From positions 744,001 through 808,000 of the forward strand of contig JAKGSH010000001.1 of the NCBI GenBank assembly GCA_021568835.1: a DNA stretch of 64,000 nucleotides, in the 5' to 3' direction. Positions 8,225 through 18,088 of this stretch are shown here, in pieces. The stretch's first letter is position 1. The number at the start of each line of letters is the position of its first letter. Made by a program: the position numbers and the translations under genes. Origin of the DNA: Streptomyces sp. Tue 6430 (GTDB lineage: Bacteria > Actinomycetota > Actinomycetes > Streptomycetales > Streptomycetaceae). The notes under the pieces were generated by a model. It had not been told where the DNA came from and searched no databases. It saw only the letters and a program-made list of their open reading frames with translations.

Positions 8225-9587
8225 TCAGGCGCCGCTCTCGCGGAGCATGTCCTCGCGCTCGACGAGCTTGACGCGCTCGCGGCCCTGCGGCTCGCCCAGC
8301 GCCTTCTCCGCCGCGTCCAGCTTGTACCAGCCCTCCCAGGTGGTGTAGCGGACGTCGCGCTCGGCGAGGAAAGCGTCCACCGCCTCGGGAGCGGGGAGGA
8401 CGGCGTGTGCAGACGGCCGTGGGCGAAGTCGTCCAGCAGGTTCGACACCGTCTCGTTGGCGTCGCCCTTGGTGTGGCCGATCAGACCGACCGGGCCGCGC
8501 CTGATCCAGCCGGTGACGTACGTCGACTGCAGGTGTGCGCCGCTCTCCTCGATGACCCGGCCGCCCTCGTCCGGGACCGTGCCCGACTCGAGGTCCCAGG
8601 GCAGCTTCGGCAGCTTCTCCGACAGGTAGCCGACGGCGCGGTAGACCGCCGTGACGTCCCAGTCCTTGAACTCGCCGGTGCCCTTGACGTTGCCGGTGCC
8701 GTCGAGGGCGGTGCGCTCGGTGCGCAGCCCCACGACCCTGCCGTCCTCGCCGAGGATCTCCGTGGGCGACTCGAAGAAGTGCAGGAACAGCTTGTGCGGA
8801 CGGTCGCCGGTGTCGCGGATCGCCCAGTTCTCCAGCGTCTTGGCGACCATGTCGGCCTGCTTGTTGCCGCGCCGGGTGGCGATCGAACCCTCGTCGTAGT
8901 CGATGTCCTCGGGGTCGACGATCACCTCGATGCTGGGGGAGTGGTCCAGCTCCCGCAGCTCCATCGGGGAGAACTTCGCCTGCGCCGGGCCGCGGCGGCC
9001 GAAGACGTGGACCTCGAGCGCCTTGTTGGCCTTCAGGCCCTCGTAGACGTTCGGCGGGATCTCGGTGGGCAGCAGCTCGTCCGCCGTCTTGGCGAGGACG
9101 CGGGCCACGTCCAGGGCGACGTTGCCGACGCCGAGGACGGCGACCTTCTCCGCCTCCAGCGGCCAGGTGCGCGGCACGTCCGGGTGGCCGTCGTACCAGG
9201 ACACGAAGTCGGCGGCGCCGTAGGAGCCGTCGAGGCCGATGCCGGGGATCGACATCTCGCGGTCGGCCATGGCGCCGGTCGAGAAGATCACGGCGTCGTA
9301 GAAGGCGCGCAGGTCGTCCAGGTTCAGGTCGGCCGGGTAGTCGACGTTGCCGAAGAGACGTATCTGCGGCTTGTCGAGGACCTGGTGCAGGGCGGTGATG
9401 ATGCCCTTGATCCGGGGGTGGTCGGGGCCACGCCGTACCGGATCAGACCGAACGGGGCAGGCATGCGCTCGAAGAGGTCGATGGAGACACCGGGCTCGGT
9501 GGCCACATCCGACTTGAGCAGCGCGTCGGCGGCGTAGATCCCGGCGGGGCCGGCTCCGACGATGGCTACCCGCAGGGGGCGGGGCAT
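8225..9587 (-). CDS. fprA: Ferredoxin/adrenodoxin-type NADP+ reductase FprA (two apparent frameshifts)
   Basis: A 454-residue flavoprotein of the adrenodoxin-reductase type, passing electrons from NADPH through FAD to ferredoxins that feed cytochromes P450 and other enzymes. The FAD-binding [10 protein letters not shown] motif is at residues about 11-20. The NADP-binding segment [15 protein letters not shown] and the later [19 protein letters not shown] motif are typical of the family. The frame breaks twice: adding one base to the C4 runs (G4 on the plus strand) at 9424-9427 and 8393-8396 restores the expected sequence ([13 protein letters not shown] and HTPSSPAPEAVD) and the family length. 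The start ATG at 9587 precedes [14 protein letters not shown] candidate iron box lies about 45 bases upstream. Confidence 0.92.
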
Positions 9588-9632
9588 GATCAGGTTCCCT
9601 TCGAGCGGTGACAGATCGACTCGGGGGAAGCC

Positions 9633-9651
9633 TAAACTGAGGCGAACCTAA
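9633..9651 (-). promoter_or_regulatory. Putative DmdR/IdeR iron box upstream of fprA
   Basis: Read on the minus strand, this 19-mer matches about 15 of 19 positions of the DtxR/IdeR/DmdR iron-box consensus TWAGGTWAGSCTWACCTWA, with a perfect left half (TTAGGTT). It lies 46-64 bases before the fprA start, a reasonable place for an operator. Inference from motif only. Confidence 0.55.
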
Positions 9652-9818
9652 CCCGGTACGCGGGTCCGCTCTATGAACTCATAAGCGACATTGATGAGTC
9701 GCGGACGGTCGCGCGGGGCCCCCGCCGAAGGCGCCGTCGCCCCGCACCCGTCCTCGCCGGCCGGCGCAGGCCGGTTCGAGCCGGTCGGTTCAGGACGGCC
9801 GGTGCAGGGCAGGCCGGT

Positions 9819-12511
9819 TCAGGGCAGCGGCTGCTCCGCCCAGATCACCTTCCCGGTCGGCGTGTAGCGGGTCCCCCAGCGGTCCGTGAGCTGGGCGACC
9901 AGGAACAGCCCGCGCCCGCCCTCGTCCGTCATGGCCGCGTACCTCAGGTGCGGCGAGGTGTTGCTGCTGTCGGAGACCTCGCAGATCAGCGTGCGGTCGC
10001 GCAGCAGACGCACCCGGACGGGCGGGCTGCCGTACCGGATCGCGTTGGTGACCAGCTCGCTGAGGATCAACTCCGTCGTGAACGACAGCTCCTCCAGCTC
10101 CCAGCGCGCCAGCTGCCGGGCCACCGCCGCCCGCACCTCGCCGACGGCCGCCGGGTCCACCGGCACCGCCCACTCGGCGACCCGGTCCGCGCCGAGCGCC
10201 CGGGTGCGGGCCACGATCAGCGCGATGTCGTCGTTCGGGCGGGCCGGCAGCAGCGACTCCAGGACGACCCGGCAGGTGCCCTCGGGCGAGCCGTCGCCGT
10301 CCCCGAGCGCGGCGCGCAGCCGCTCCAGACCGGTGTCGATGTCCTGCTTGCGGTCCTCCACCAGCCCGTCGGTGTACAGCACCAGCCGGCTGCCCTCCGC
10401 CAGCTCCACCTCGGCCGTCTCGAAGGGCAGCCCGCCGAGCCCCAGCGGCGGACCCGCCGGGACGTCGAGGAACTCCACCCGTCCGTCGGGGCGGACCAGC
10501 GCGGGCGGAGGATGGCCGGCGCGGGCGACGGCGCAGCACCTGGACACCGGGTCGTAGATCGCGTACAGGCACGTCGCCCCCGCCACCGGAGCGGTGGTGC
10601 CGTCGGCCGTCTCGTCCTGGTCGATGCGCGCGACCAGCTCGTCGAGCAGCGCGAGGAGCTCCTCCGGCGGCAGGTCCAGGGCGGAGAAGTTGTGCACGGC
10701 GGTGCGCAGCCGCCCCATGGTGGCCGCCGCGTGCAGCCCGTGCCCGACGACGTCCCCGACGACCAGCGCGACGCGGGCCCCCGACAGGGGCAGTACGTCG
10801 AACCAGTCGCCGCCGACACCCGCCTGCGCGGGCAGGTAGCGGTAGGCGATGTCCAGGGCCCCCTGCTCGGGCAGCGTGCGCGGCAGCAGACTGCGCTGGA
10901 GGGTGACGGCCATGCCGTGCTCGCGGGTGAAGCGGCGCGCGTTGTCGATGGAGACCGCGGCCCGCGCCACCAGCTCCTCCGCGAGGGCGACCTCCTCCGG
11001 GTCGAAGGGCTGCGGCCGCTCCGAACGCCAGAAACTGACCACGCCCAGCAGCAGGGCACCGGCCCGCACGGGCACCGTGATCAGCGAATGGATGCCGAAC
11101 CCCACCACCTGCTCGGTCCGTTCCATGTCCTGCGCCCGCCAGCCCGGCGACTCGGCGAGCCTGGTCTCCAGCACGGGCCGGCCCTCCGCCAGGCTGCGGG
11201 CCTGCGGGGACGACTTCACGAACCGGATCCGCCCGCCCACCGGGTACAGCGGCGCGCCCTCCCGGACCGCGCGCATCGCCGTGCGCCGCAGGGCGCCCCG
11301 CGGCTCCGGCTCCCCGCCCTCCAGCACGGCGTCGAAGAGGTCGACGCACGCGAAGTCCGCGAACCGGGGCACGGCCAGCTCCGCCAGCTCCTCCGCGGTC
11401 CGCGTCACGTCCAGGCTCGTCCCGATCCCCACCCCGGCCGCGTACAGCATGTCCAGGCGCTCGCGCGCCGCGTCCGCCCGGCCCGACAGGGCGCGCAGCT
11501 CCGTCGAGTCGCGCAGCGTGGCGACGCTGCCGGCCGGGCCGCCCGCGAGGTCGGTGGGCCGCTGGTTGATCGCCAGCAGCCGCTCCCCGACCAGGTGCAC
11601 CTCGTCGGTCGCCATCCGGCCCGAGGCGAGCAGCTCGGCGGTGTCGGCGTCCAGGCCCAGGTCGACCACCTTGCGCAGCTCGGCGTCCGGCGGCAGGTCC
11701 AGCAGCCGGTGCGCCTCGTCGTTGGCGAGGAGCAGGCCGCCCTCGCCGTCGACGATGATCACCCCTTCGCGCACGGAGTGCAGGACCGCGTCGTGGTGCT
11801 CGTACATGCGGGTCATCTCGCGCGGGCCCAGACCGTGCGTCTGCCGCAGCAGGCGGCGGCTGACCAGGGCCGTACCCCGGTGGCCAGGGCCAGCGCCACC
11901 GCGGCCGTCGACAGCACCAGCGGCAGCTGACGGTTCGCGTTCCCGCCGACGCGGGCGGTGGTGATGCCGGCCGACACCAGCCCCACGACCCGGCCGTCGG
12001 CCGCCTTCACCGGCACCACGGCCTGCACCAGCCGCCCGATCGTCCCGTCGATCTGCTCGACCACCGTCCCGCCGGCCTGCGCCGGGGCCAGCGTGCCGAC
12101 GAACTTCTTGCCGATGCGGTCCGGCTTGGGATGGGTGTAGCGGATGCCGTCCGGGTCCATGACGACGACGAAGTCGACCTCCGACGCCTTCCGCGCGGCC
12201 TCCGCCCGCGGCTGGAGCACGGCCGTCGGGTCGGGGCTGCGCAGCGCCGCCAGGATGCCGGGCGAGTTCGCGAAGGTCTGCGCGACGGCGAGCGAGCGGT
12301 TGCGGGCCTCCTCGGTGGTGTCGCGCCGCGCCTGGAGCACCAGGGCGACGACCGCGGCGACGACCAGCAACAGGACGACGACCACCTGCAGGACGAACAC
12401 CTGCGCGGCGAGACTGCGCCCGCCGAGAGAGGTCTCGGGCGTGCGCCGCACCAGCGGGGCCCGGGGACGACGGGCCGGCCGGGCACCCGATCGCCCCAGG
12501 AGTCGGACCAT
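9819..12511 (-). CDS. Membrane sensor SpoIIE-type PP2C phosphatase with PAS, GAF and anti-sigma kinase-like domain (apparent frameshift)
   Basis: 897 residues after repair. Order: transmembrane helix (about 37-60), an extracytoplasmic Cache/CitA-like sensor (DFVVVMDPDGIRYTHPKPDRIG, GTIGRLVQAVVPVK), second helix (about 185-205), PAS (EGVIIVDGEGGLLLANDEAH), GAF, then SpoIIE/PP2C (VGGDWFDVLPL, VVGDVVGHGLHAAATMGRLR, AGHPPPALV, LVLYTDGLVE, NDDIALIVAR). A C-terminal HATPase of the RsbW type carries ELVTNAIRYG and DEGGRGLFLV. This architecture controls anti-anti-sigma factors and stress sigma factors. One base is missing from the C4 run at 11875-11878. Adding it joins ALATG to TALVSRRLL. Start ATG at 12511 lacks a clear ribosome-binding site. 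Confidence 0.9.
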
Positions 12512-12897
12512 GTGCCATGTCTACACTGCCCGGCTCCGTGAGGCGAGGGCGTTACGCGGTGTGACGGACCGCGGCGGCCCCCACGGCGCCGCCGGCACGG
12601 GTGGGGGGCCGGTCCGGGCGGCCACCGGCGGCCCGCCGGTCCCGCAGTCGGGCGGGGCGGTTGCGGAGGCTGGGCTCTTGCTCGGGGCGGGGGCGGGGGC
12701 GGGGATTGGGGCGTGCCGCTGCGGGGGCAGGGGCTGGGGCGTGCCGGCTGCGGGGGTGGTAGGCCGGGCCGGCGCCGGAACGCTGGTCTGCCGAGTGGTC
12801 GGCGTCCGGAGGCCCGGTGGCCCGGCGGGTCGGTGGCACATCGGACCGGCGGTACGGCCGGTCCCGGAGGGGAGCGGCGTCCGCGGCTCGGGCGACC
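12512..12897. other. Low-complexity G-rich interval with G-quadruplex motif
   Basis: About 385 bases between two minus-strand phosphatase genes, with no credible gene. On the plus strand it is strongly G-rich. Positions 12684-12711 contain five G runs of four to five bases separated by one to three bases, a classical G-quadruplex pattern. A GGGGC-rich unit recurs to about 12765. Confidence 0.6.
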
Positions 12898-15495
12898 CTA
12901 CGCCGGCGGGGCGCTGCGGGTGGCGAGCAGCAGGGCTATGTCGTCGGGCCGGTCGGACGCCTGGCGGGCGGTCGCGGTGAGCCGGTCGGCCATGTCCGCG
13001 AGGGAACGCCCCCGCAGGGCGCCCGCTTCGGCCAGCGCCGCCCGCAGGGCGCCGATGCCGTCGTCGATGTCGTGCCCCGGCCGCTCGACCAGCCCGTCCG
13101 TGTACAGCGCCAGCACGGCGCCCGGCTCCAGACGCAGCTCCGCCACCGCGTACCGGGCGCGGGCGTCGACGCCGAGCACCATTCCCTCCGGCAGGTCCAC
13201 GACGCGCGTCCGTCCGTCCGGGTGACGCAGCAGCGGCGGAAGGTGCCCGGCGTTGGCCACCCGGGCCAGACCGGTCGCCGGGTCCAGACGGACGTAGCAG
13301 CAGCTGGCGAACTGGCCGGGGTCGAGGTCGATCAGCAGGCGGTTCGTGCCGCCCATGACCTCCTCGGGCGGCCGGTCGCTCAGCGCGAAGGCCCGCACCG
13401 CGCTGCGCAGTTGCCCCATGGTCGCGGCGGCCTGCACCCCGTGTCCCTGGACGTCTCCGATGACCAGGGCCAGGCCGTCCCCGGCCTCCACGACGTCGTA
13501 CCAGTCGCCGCCCACCTCCATGCCCTCGGTGCCCGCCAGATAGCGTCCCGCGGTCTCCACGCCCGCGTGCTGCGACAGCCGCCTCGGGAGCAGGGCCTGC
13601 TGGAGCCCGCGCGCCAGGGCCGCCTCGGTGTCGTAGCGCTGGGCCTTCTCCATCGCGTGGGCGATCAGTCCGGCGAGTGCGGTCAGGACGGCGCGCTCCT
13701 CGGAACGGAAACTGCGCGGGCGGTCGAAGCCGAGGATGCACGAGCCGACCGCGCGGCCGGAGGCGATCAGCGGGAGGAAGGCGCGGGCGCCCTCCGCCGC
13801 GTCCATCGCGATGCCGGGGTAGGCCTCGGCGAGCTGCTCCATCGAGTCGAAGAAGAGGGGGCGGCCGGTGGTGAGGGTCTCCACGCCCGGCAGCCGGGCG
13901 TCCAGCCCCACGCCCTCGAACGGCGCCAGGAAACCCTCGGGGAAGCCGCTCTCCCACGCCAGGTACAGGTGCCTCTCCTGCAGCAGGTAGATGGCGATCC
14001 GGCGGCCGCCGAACGCGGGCAGCAGCTCCTGCATGACCACCGCCGACACCTGACGCGCGGTCACCGCCTCCGTCAGTGCGATGGCCAGCGCGATGGGCCG
14101 GTACGGCGGGGCGGTCGAGGCGGCGAGATCCGGCGCGGGCGTGCCGGTCTCCGGGTCGGCGGGAGGCTCCGGGGCCGGCCCGGCGGTCGTCGGCGCGCCG
14201 GCCCCGGCGGCCGCCGGGGCGTGGGGCACCCGGCTCGCCGGGACGGCGGTGCAGGTGAGGACGTCGAGACCGGGGTAGACCGCCAGACTCAGCCAGTCGC
14301 CCTCGTACGGGCGCGGGGCCGCGGGCCGGTCACGCCCCGGCCGGCCGTCCCGGCTGCCGGCGTCGTCCGGGCGGGGCTCCCCGGAGTCGGGCCGGCGGAC
14401 GTGGAAGTGCACCGGCTCCGGGCACAGCAGGGCGCCGCGCAGGTGTTCCTCGCACGCGGGCTGGTTCAGCCACGGCACGGCGTCCCACAGGGACCGGCCG
14501 AGCAGCAGGTCCCGGGGGACGCCCAGGAGGTGCGCGGCGCGCGGGTTGGCGTAGACGACCAGCCCGAGCCGGTCGAGGCAGAAGACGCCCTCGGGCAGCA
14601 GGTCGGCGGCCCCGTCGGCCAGGGTGCCCGGACCCGGGTCGAAGAGGACGCCGGTGACGGGACGCGGGCCGGAGGCGGGCGCCACGGTGCCGGAGGGCCA
14701 CAGCTCCAGCAGGCGCAGGCCGCCGTCGAGGAGGCGGATCCGGACGGGCCGGTGCCGGGGCCGGCCGTGGGCGGTCTCCCGCAGCAGGGCGGGCAGCCGG
14801 TGGGCGTCGGCCGGGTCGACGTACCGGGTCAGGGCGGCCGGCGTGCCCGGTTCCCGGTCCACGGGCAGGCCCAGCAGGGTGCGGGCGGGGCCGTCGGCGG
14901 TGACGGCGTCGGTGGCCGGGTCCCAGGTCAGGTGGCCGAAGCGGCCGGGGGGCGGGCCCATGGCGGGCGGGCGCACGCACAGCGGCTCGGCGTCCCAGGT
15001 GACGCCGCCGCCCGCCGCCTCCCTCCGCAGCAGGGCGACGCCCAGGTATTCGGCGACGCGCCGCAGGCGGTCGCTCTCGGCCAGTACCGCCGCGGCGTCG
15101 TCGGCGGCCGGCCGCAGCACGGTCAGCACCCCGAAGGTCCGGCCCGCCGCGCCGACGGGCACGTTGAGCGTCCCGAACTGGAACGGCAGTCCGGCCGCGA
15201 ACTGCGGATAGCGGCGCATGGCCTCCGTGGCGTTGGCGAGGACCACCGGGACGCCCAGCCGGTAGGCGTCGGCCACCGGGAACGGGCGGTCCACGGTCAC
15301 CCGGTCCCAGGGACGGAACAGGGGACCCGGCAGACCGGAGAGGACGGCGAGCCGCAGGAGCCCGGGCGTGCCGGAGCACAGGTACAGGCCCCCGGCCCGG
15401 CCGCCCGCGGTCCGCAGCCCGTCGGCCACGGCCCCGGCCAGCAGCGCGGCCGGCGGAGCGGGCGGCTCCCGCCGGTCCCCGGCGCTCCCAGTCAT
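12898..15495 (-). CDS. Cytosolic GAF/PAS SpoIIE-type PP2C phosphatase
   Basis: 865 residues, intact. N-terminal GAF-like region (residues about 15-150, LYLCSGTPGLLRLAVLSG), PAS regions (FGHLTWDPATDAVTADGPA; GVFCLDRLGLVVYANPRAAH around 330-350), a Pro/Ala linker, a second GAF (about 445-610) and a C-terminal SpoIIE/PP2C domain with GGDWYDVVEAGDGLALVIGD, GHGVQAAATMGQLR, NAGHLPPLLRHPDG, LALYTDGLVERPG and PDDIALLLA. It lacks transmembrane helices and a C-terminal anti-sigma kinase domain, unlike the neighbour at 9.8 kb. The start at 15495 is supported by GAGGTGGG just upstream. It likely dephosphorylates anti-anti-sigma factors in response to a cytosolic or redox cue (inference). Confidence 0.9.
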   Translation of the reverse strand: MTGSAGDRREPPAPPAALLAGAVADGLRTAGGRAGGLYLCSGTPGLLRLAVLSGLPGPLFRPWDRVTVDRPFPVADAYRLGVPVVLANATEAMRRYPQFAAGLPFQFGTLNVPVGAAGRTFGVLTVLRPAADDAAAVLAESDRLRRVAEYLGVALLRREAAGGGVTWDAEPLCVRPPAMGPPPGRFGHLTWDPATDAVTADGPARTLLGLPVDREPGTPAALTRYVDPADAHRLPALLRETAHGRPRHRPVRIRLLDGGLRLLELWPSGTVAPASGPRPVTGVLFDPGPGTLADGAADLLPEGVFCLDRLGLVVYANPRAAHLLGVPRDLLLGRSLWDAVPWLNQPACEEHLRGALLCPEPVHFHVRRPDSGEPRPDDAGSRDGRPGRDRPAAPRPYEGDWLSLAVYPGLDVLTCTAVPASRVPHAPAAAGAGAPTTAGPAPEPPADPETGTPAPDLAASTAPPYRPIALAIALTEAVTARQVSAVVMQELLPAFGGRRIAIYLLQERHLYLAWESGFPEGFLAPFEGVGLDARLPGVETLTTGRPLFFDSMEQLAEAYPGIAMDAAEGARAFLPLIASGRAVGSCILGFDRPRSFRSEERAVLTALAGLIAHAMEKAQRYDTEAALARGLQQALLPRRLSQHAGVETAGRYLAGTEGMEVGGDWYDVVEAGDGLALVIGDVQGHGVQAAATMGQLRSAVRAFALSDRPPEEVMGGTNRLLIDLDPGQFASCCYVRLDPATGLARVANAGHLPPLLRHPDGRTRVVDLPEGMVLGVDARARYAVAELRLEPGAVLALYTDGLVERPGHDIDDGIGALRAALAEAGALRGRSLADMADRLTATARQASDRPDDIALLLATRSAPPA

Positions 15496-15836
15496 CGACC
15501 CACCTCGTCCGTGCGCCGCCCGGAGGGCGACACAGCAAGAATGCGCCTCACGGGGGCAGGTGTGCATCCGCGCGGCGCGCCGGGACACGGCCGCGCCGCG
15601 CCGCGGGTCCGCGGGGCGCTGACCCCGGCCGGTCGTCCCGGCGGTTCGTCTCTCGGGGCCGCTGTCGGGGTGGCGTCGAGGCCGCCGCCGGGGCCGCCGT
15701 CGGGGCGCCGCCGCCGCTGCCCGCGGGGCCGCCACCGCCGTGGGCCGACCGGCGTCCCGCAGGGACGGACGGTCACCTCGCGGACGGATCCGGGGCACCG
15801 GTGGCTGACCCCGCCCGTCCGGGGTAACCGGCCGCC
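15496..15836. other. Divergent promoter region, no gene seen
   Basis: 341 bases between the minus-strand phosphatase and the plus-strand DUF72 gene. The middle (about 15665-15730) is a run of CGCCGCC-type triplets. I see no consensus promoter and no credible frame. Confidence 0.4.
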
Positions 15837-16691
15837 ATGGGCGAGATACTGATCGGCTCCTGCTCGTGGACGGACCGGGCGCTCCTCGGCAGCGGCTGGT
15901 ACCCGTCGGGGCGGCGGGACGCGGAGGGCCGGCTGCGGCACTACGCCGAACACTTCCCCGTGGTCGAGGCCGACTCCACGTACTACGCCCTGCCCTCGGA
16001 ACGCACCAGCCGGCTGTGGGCGCAACGCACGCCGGACGGGTTCGTGTTCGACGTGAAGGCCTTCTCCCTGCTCACCGGCCACCCCACCCGGTCCGCGGTG
16101 CTGCCGCCGGGGCTGCCCGACGACGTCCGTTCACCGAAGGCGCTCGACGAGGTGTGGCGGCGCTTCTCGGACGGCATCCGGCCGCTGCGCGAGGCGGGGC
16201 GGCTGGGTGCGGTCCTGTTCCAGTTCCCGCCGTGGCTGAGGCCCGGCCCACGCGCGCGTGCCGTCCTCGACGAGTGCCGCGAGCGCACCGCCGGGTGGCC
16301 GGTCTGCGTGGAGTTCCGGCACCCCGACTGGTGGCACGAGCGGCAGCGGCCCACCACGGAGGAGTGGCTGCGGTCGTACGGCTTCTCCGCCGTCGCCGTC
16401 GACATGGAGCCGTCGCTGCCGTCCGCGATCCCGCCGGTCACGCCCGTGACCTGCGAACGGCTGGCGGTCGTGCGGTTCCACGGCCGCAGCCGCGCCTGGG
16501 GGACCGGCAGCAAGGAGGACCGCTTCCGGCACGAGTACACCGACGACGAACTGCGCGAATGGCTGCCCAGGGTGCACGCGCTCGCCGACCGGGCCGAGAA
16601 GGTGCACGTGCTGTTCAACAACTGCTGCGCCGACGCCGCCGTGCGGGCCGCCGCCCGGATGCGCGAACTGCTCGCCGACCGGCAGCCCTGA
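15837..16691 (+). CDS. DUF72 (YecE-like) domain protein
   Basis: 284 residues matching the DUF72/YecE TIM-barrel family: GSCSWTD near the start, the RHYAEHFPVVEADSTYYALPS segment, KAFSLLTGHPTR, GAVLFQFPPW, VEFRHPDWW, VRFHGR and the C-terminal KVHVLFNNCCADAAV. Length and motif order are normal. The biochemical role is unknown. The ATG at 15837 begins exactly at the family start but its ribosome-binding site is poor. Confidence 0.92.
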   Translation: MGEILIGSCSWTDRALLGSGWYPSGRRDAEGRLRHYAEHFPVVEADSTYYALPSERTSRLWAQRTPDGFVFDVKAFSLLTGHPTRSAVLPPGLPDDVRSPKALDEVWRRFSDGIRPLREAGRLGAVLFQFPPWLRPGPRARAVLDECRERTAGWPVCVEFRHPDWWHERQRPTTEEWLRSYGFSAVAVDMEPSLPSAIPPVTPVTCERLAVVRFHGRSRAWGTGSKEDRFRHEYTDDELREWLPRVHALADRAEKVHVLFNNCCADAAVRAAARMRELLADRQP

Positions 16692-16700
16692 CGGTACCCG

Positions 16701-16770
16701 GGGACGGGACGACGGGACCTGGAAGACGGGACGCGCGAGACGCGAGACGGGACCCGGGGGACGGGACGGG
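16701..16770. repeat. Degenerate GACGGGA heptamer repeat
   Basis: About seven copies of GACGGGA or close variants in 70 bases between the DUF72 stop and the convergent lipoprotein gene. Non-coding. Confidence 0.55.
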
Positions 16771-16810
16771 CGGGCCCGGCCCCGGCCCCCGTGCCGACGC
16801 GGTCAGGCCG

Positions 16811-17482
16811 TCAGACGGTCAGCCGGAGCGTCTTCTTGGCCAGTTCGTACGCCGGCAGCATCGCCTCGTGCTCCTCGGTGTCCATGCCCCCGAGATGGAC
16901 GACGACCGGGCCGTCGGGCGTGCTCACGGCCAGGGCGCGCTCCTTCTTGGTCTCCTCCAGCAGTTCGCTCGTCGTGGTGTACTCCACCTCCGTGCCGGCG
17001 AGCGAACCGGTCCTGAACGAGCGGTACTCCGCCCCGCTCGCCCCCTCCTCGGCGGTCACGAAGCCCTCCAGCACGGCGCGGGCGTCGGCGTCACCGGGCC
17101 TGCCCGTCCACACCCGGAGGAAGCCGAGCTTGCCGGCCGGCTTGGCGTCGACCTCGCAGGCCATGGTCACCCGGCCCTGGTGCAGGAACGCGTCGGCGAG
17201 ATCGTCGGTGATCTCGTTGCCGGTCTCACCCTGCTGCGAGGCCGCGTCGATGGCCTCGGCCTCCCAGAACTCGGCGATGTCGAACGTGACGGGCAGCTCG
17301 CAGGCCGAGCCCGCCGTGCCGATGCTCTCCCCCCGCGCCGCGACCTCGGCGCCGGCCGACGCCTTCGCCTTCGCACCGGACGCGTCCGGGCCGTCGCCCG
17401 ACTCCCCGCACCCCGCCGCCAGCCCCGTCAGCAGGACCGCCGCCACCAGGCCCCGCCATCCGTTCCCCACCCCGAAGCGCAC
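16811..17482 (-). CDS. Secreted lipoprotein, unknown function
   Basis: 223 residues with a lipoprotein signal: basic start, hydrophobic core LVAAVLLTG and lipobox LAAGC with Cys at about residue 25, so it should be anchored on the outer face of the membrane. The mature part has an Ala/Gly/Lys linker and then a compact domain with two further cysteines (SACELPVTFDIAEFW, VTMACEVDAKPAGKLGFLRVW), probably a disulfide. The GTG start at 17482 has GGAGGAGAG upstream. Similar unnamed lipoproteins occur in Streptomyces. Function unknown. Confidence 0.82.
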   Translation of the reverse strand: MRFGVGNGWRGLVAAVLLTGLAAGCGESGDGPDASGAKAKASAGAEVAARGESIGTAGSACELPVTFDIAEFWEAEAIDAASQQGETGNEITDDLADAFLHQGRVTMACEVDAKPAGKLGFLRVWTGRPGDADARAVLEGFVTAEEGASGAEYRSFRTGSLAGTEVEYTTTSELLEETKKERALAVSTPDGPVVVHLGGMDTEEHEAMLPAYELAKKTLRLTV

Positions 17483-17648
17483 CGCTGTCTCTCCTCCGCT
17501 CGAAACCGGTTCCTTGTTCGATACCGGCGGGGCACTGTAACCGAGGCGGGGGTGGCACCGGAGGGGCAGGTCGGCGTCGCCGCGGGCGGTGGTCCGCCGG
17601 GGGTGCCGTCCGCGCCGCCGGCCGGCCGGTCACGCCCCGCTCCGGGTG

Positions 17649-17674
17649 GGAATGACCCGGTCCCCTCCGCTGTT
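17649..17674 (+). promoter_or_regulatory. SigR-type promoter upstream of rpmG-rpmJ
   Basis: GGAAT (17649-17653), exactly 18 bases, then GTT (17672-17674): the consensus GGAAT-N18-GTT of promoters for the thiol-oxidative-stress sigma factor SigR. Transcription would begin near 17681, giving a leader of about 50 bases to the rpmG ATG. I looked for a Zur-box-like palindrome here and found none convincing. Confidence 0.7.
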
Positions 17675-17733
17675 GTACCGCGCGACTGGCATGCACCGCT
17701 CAATGAGGGCGATGCCGGTGGAAGGAGGTCCCC

Positions 17734-17898
17734 ATGGCACGCAGTACGGCGCGCCCCGTCGTCACCCTGAGGTCCACGGCCGGTACCGGCGCGACCTACG
17801 TCACCCGCAAGAACCGCCGCAACGACGCCGGCCGGCTGGTCCTGCGCAAGTACGACGCCGTCGCCGGACGGCACGTCACGTTCCGCGAGGAACGCTGA
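17734..17898 (+). CDS. rpmG: 50S ribosomal protein L33, cysteine-free (C-) form
   Basis: 54 residues: begins [20 protein letters not shown], with [20 protein letters not shown] and ends HVTFREER, a clear L33. It has no cysteine, so it is the zinc-independent paralogue used in place of the CxxC form when zinc is scarce or thiols are oxidised. GGAAGGAGG precedes the ATG by 5 bases. Cotranscription with rpmJ, 52 bases downstream, is very likely. This small gene is easily missed. Confidence 0.95.
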   Translation: MARSTARPVVTLRSTAGTGATYVTRKNRRNDAGRLVLRKYDAVAGRHVTFREER

Positions 17899-17950
17899 CC
17901 GGGAAGAGCCGGCCGAGGAGCACCAAGGCGCGGCACAGGAGGAGGCGGTC

Positions 17951-18073
17951 ATGAAGGTGCGCAGTTCCCTGCGTTCCCTGAAGTCCAGGCCCGGAGCGCA
18001 GGTCGTGCGCCGGAAGGGGGTCACCTTCGTCATCGACAAGAAGGAGCCCCGTTTCAAGGCCCGCCAGGGCTGA
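17951..18073 (+). CDS. rpmJ: 50S ribosomal protein L36, cysteine-free (C-) form
   Basis: 40 residues: [20 protein letters not shown] then [20 protein letters not shown], the YkgO-like L36 variant. The Cys/Cys/Cys/His zinc ligands of standard L36 are missing, matching the cysteine-free L33 encoded just upstream. GGAGG lies 5 bases before the ATG. The pair is followed by a perfect 20-bp terminator, so it forms a self-contained two-gene operon. Confidence 0.95.
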   Translation: MKVRSSLRSLKSRPGAQVVRRKGVTFVIDKKEPRFKARQG

Positions 18074-18088
18074 GGGCCCCGCGGCGGC

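Noticed and set aside
12552..12839. 95-codon Pro/Arg-rich open frame between the SpoIIE genes
   Set aside because: Pure low complexity from the G-rich repeat, with no conserved segment.
17600..17733. Zur box before rpmG
   Set aside because: No TGAAAAT-like palindrome is present. The only strong element is the SigR-type pair.
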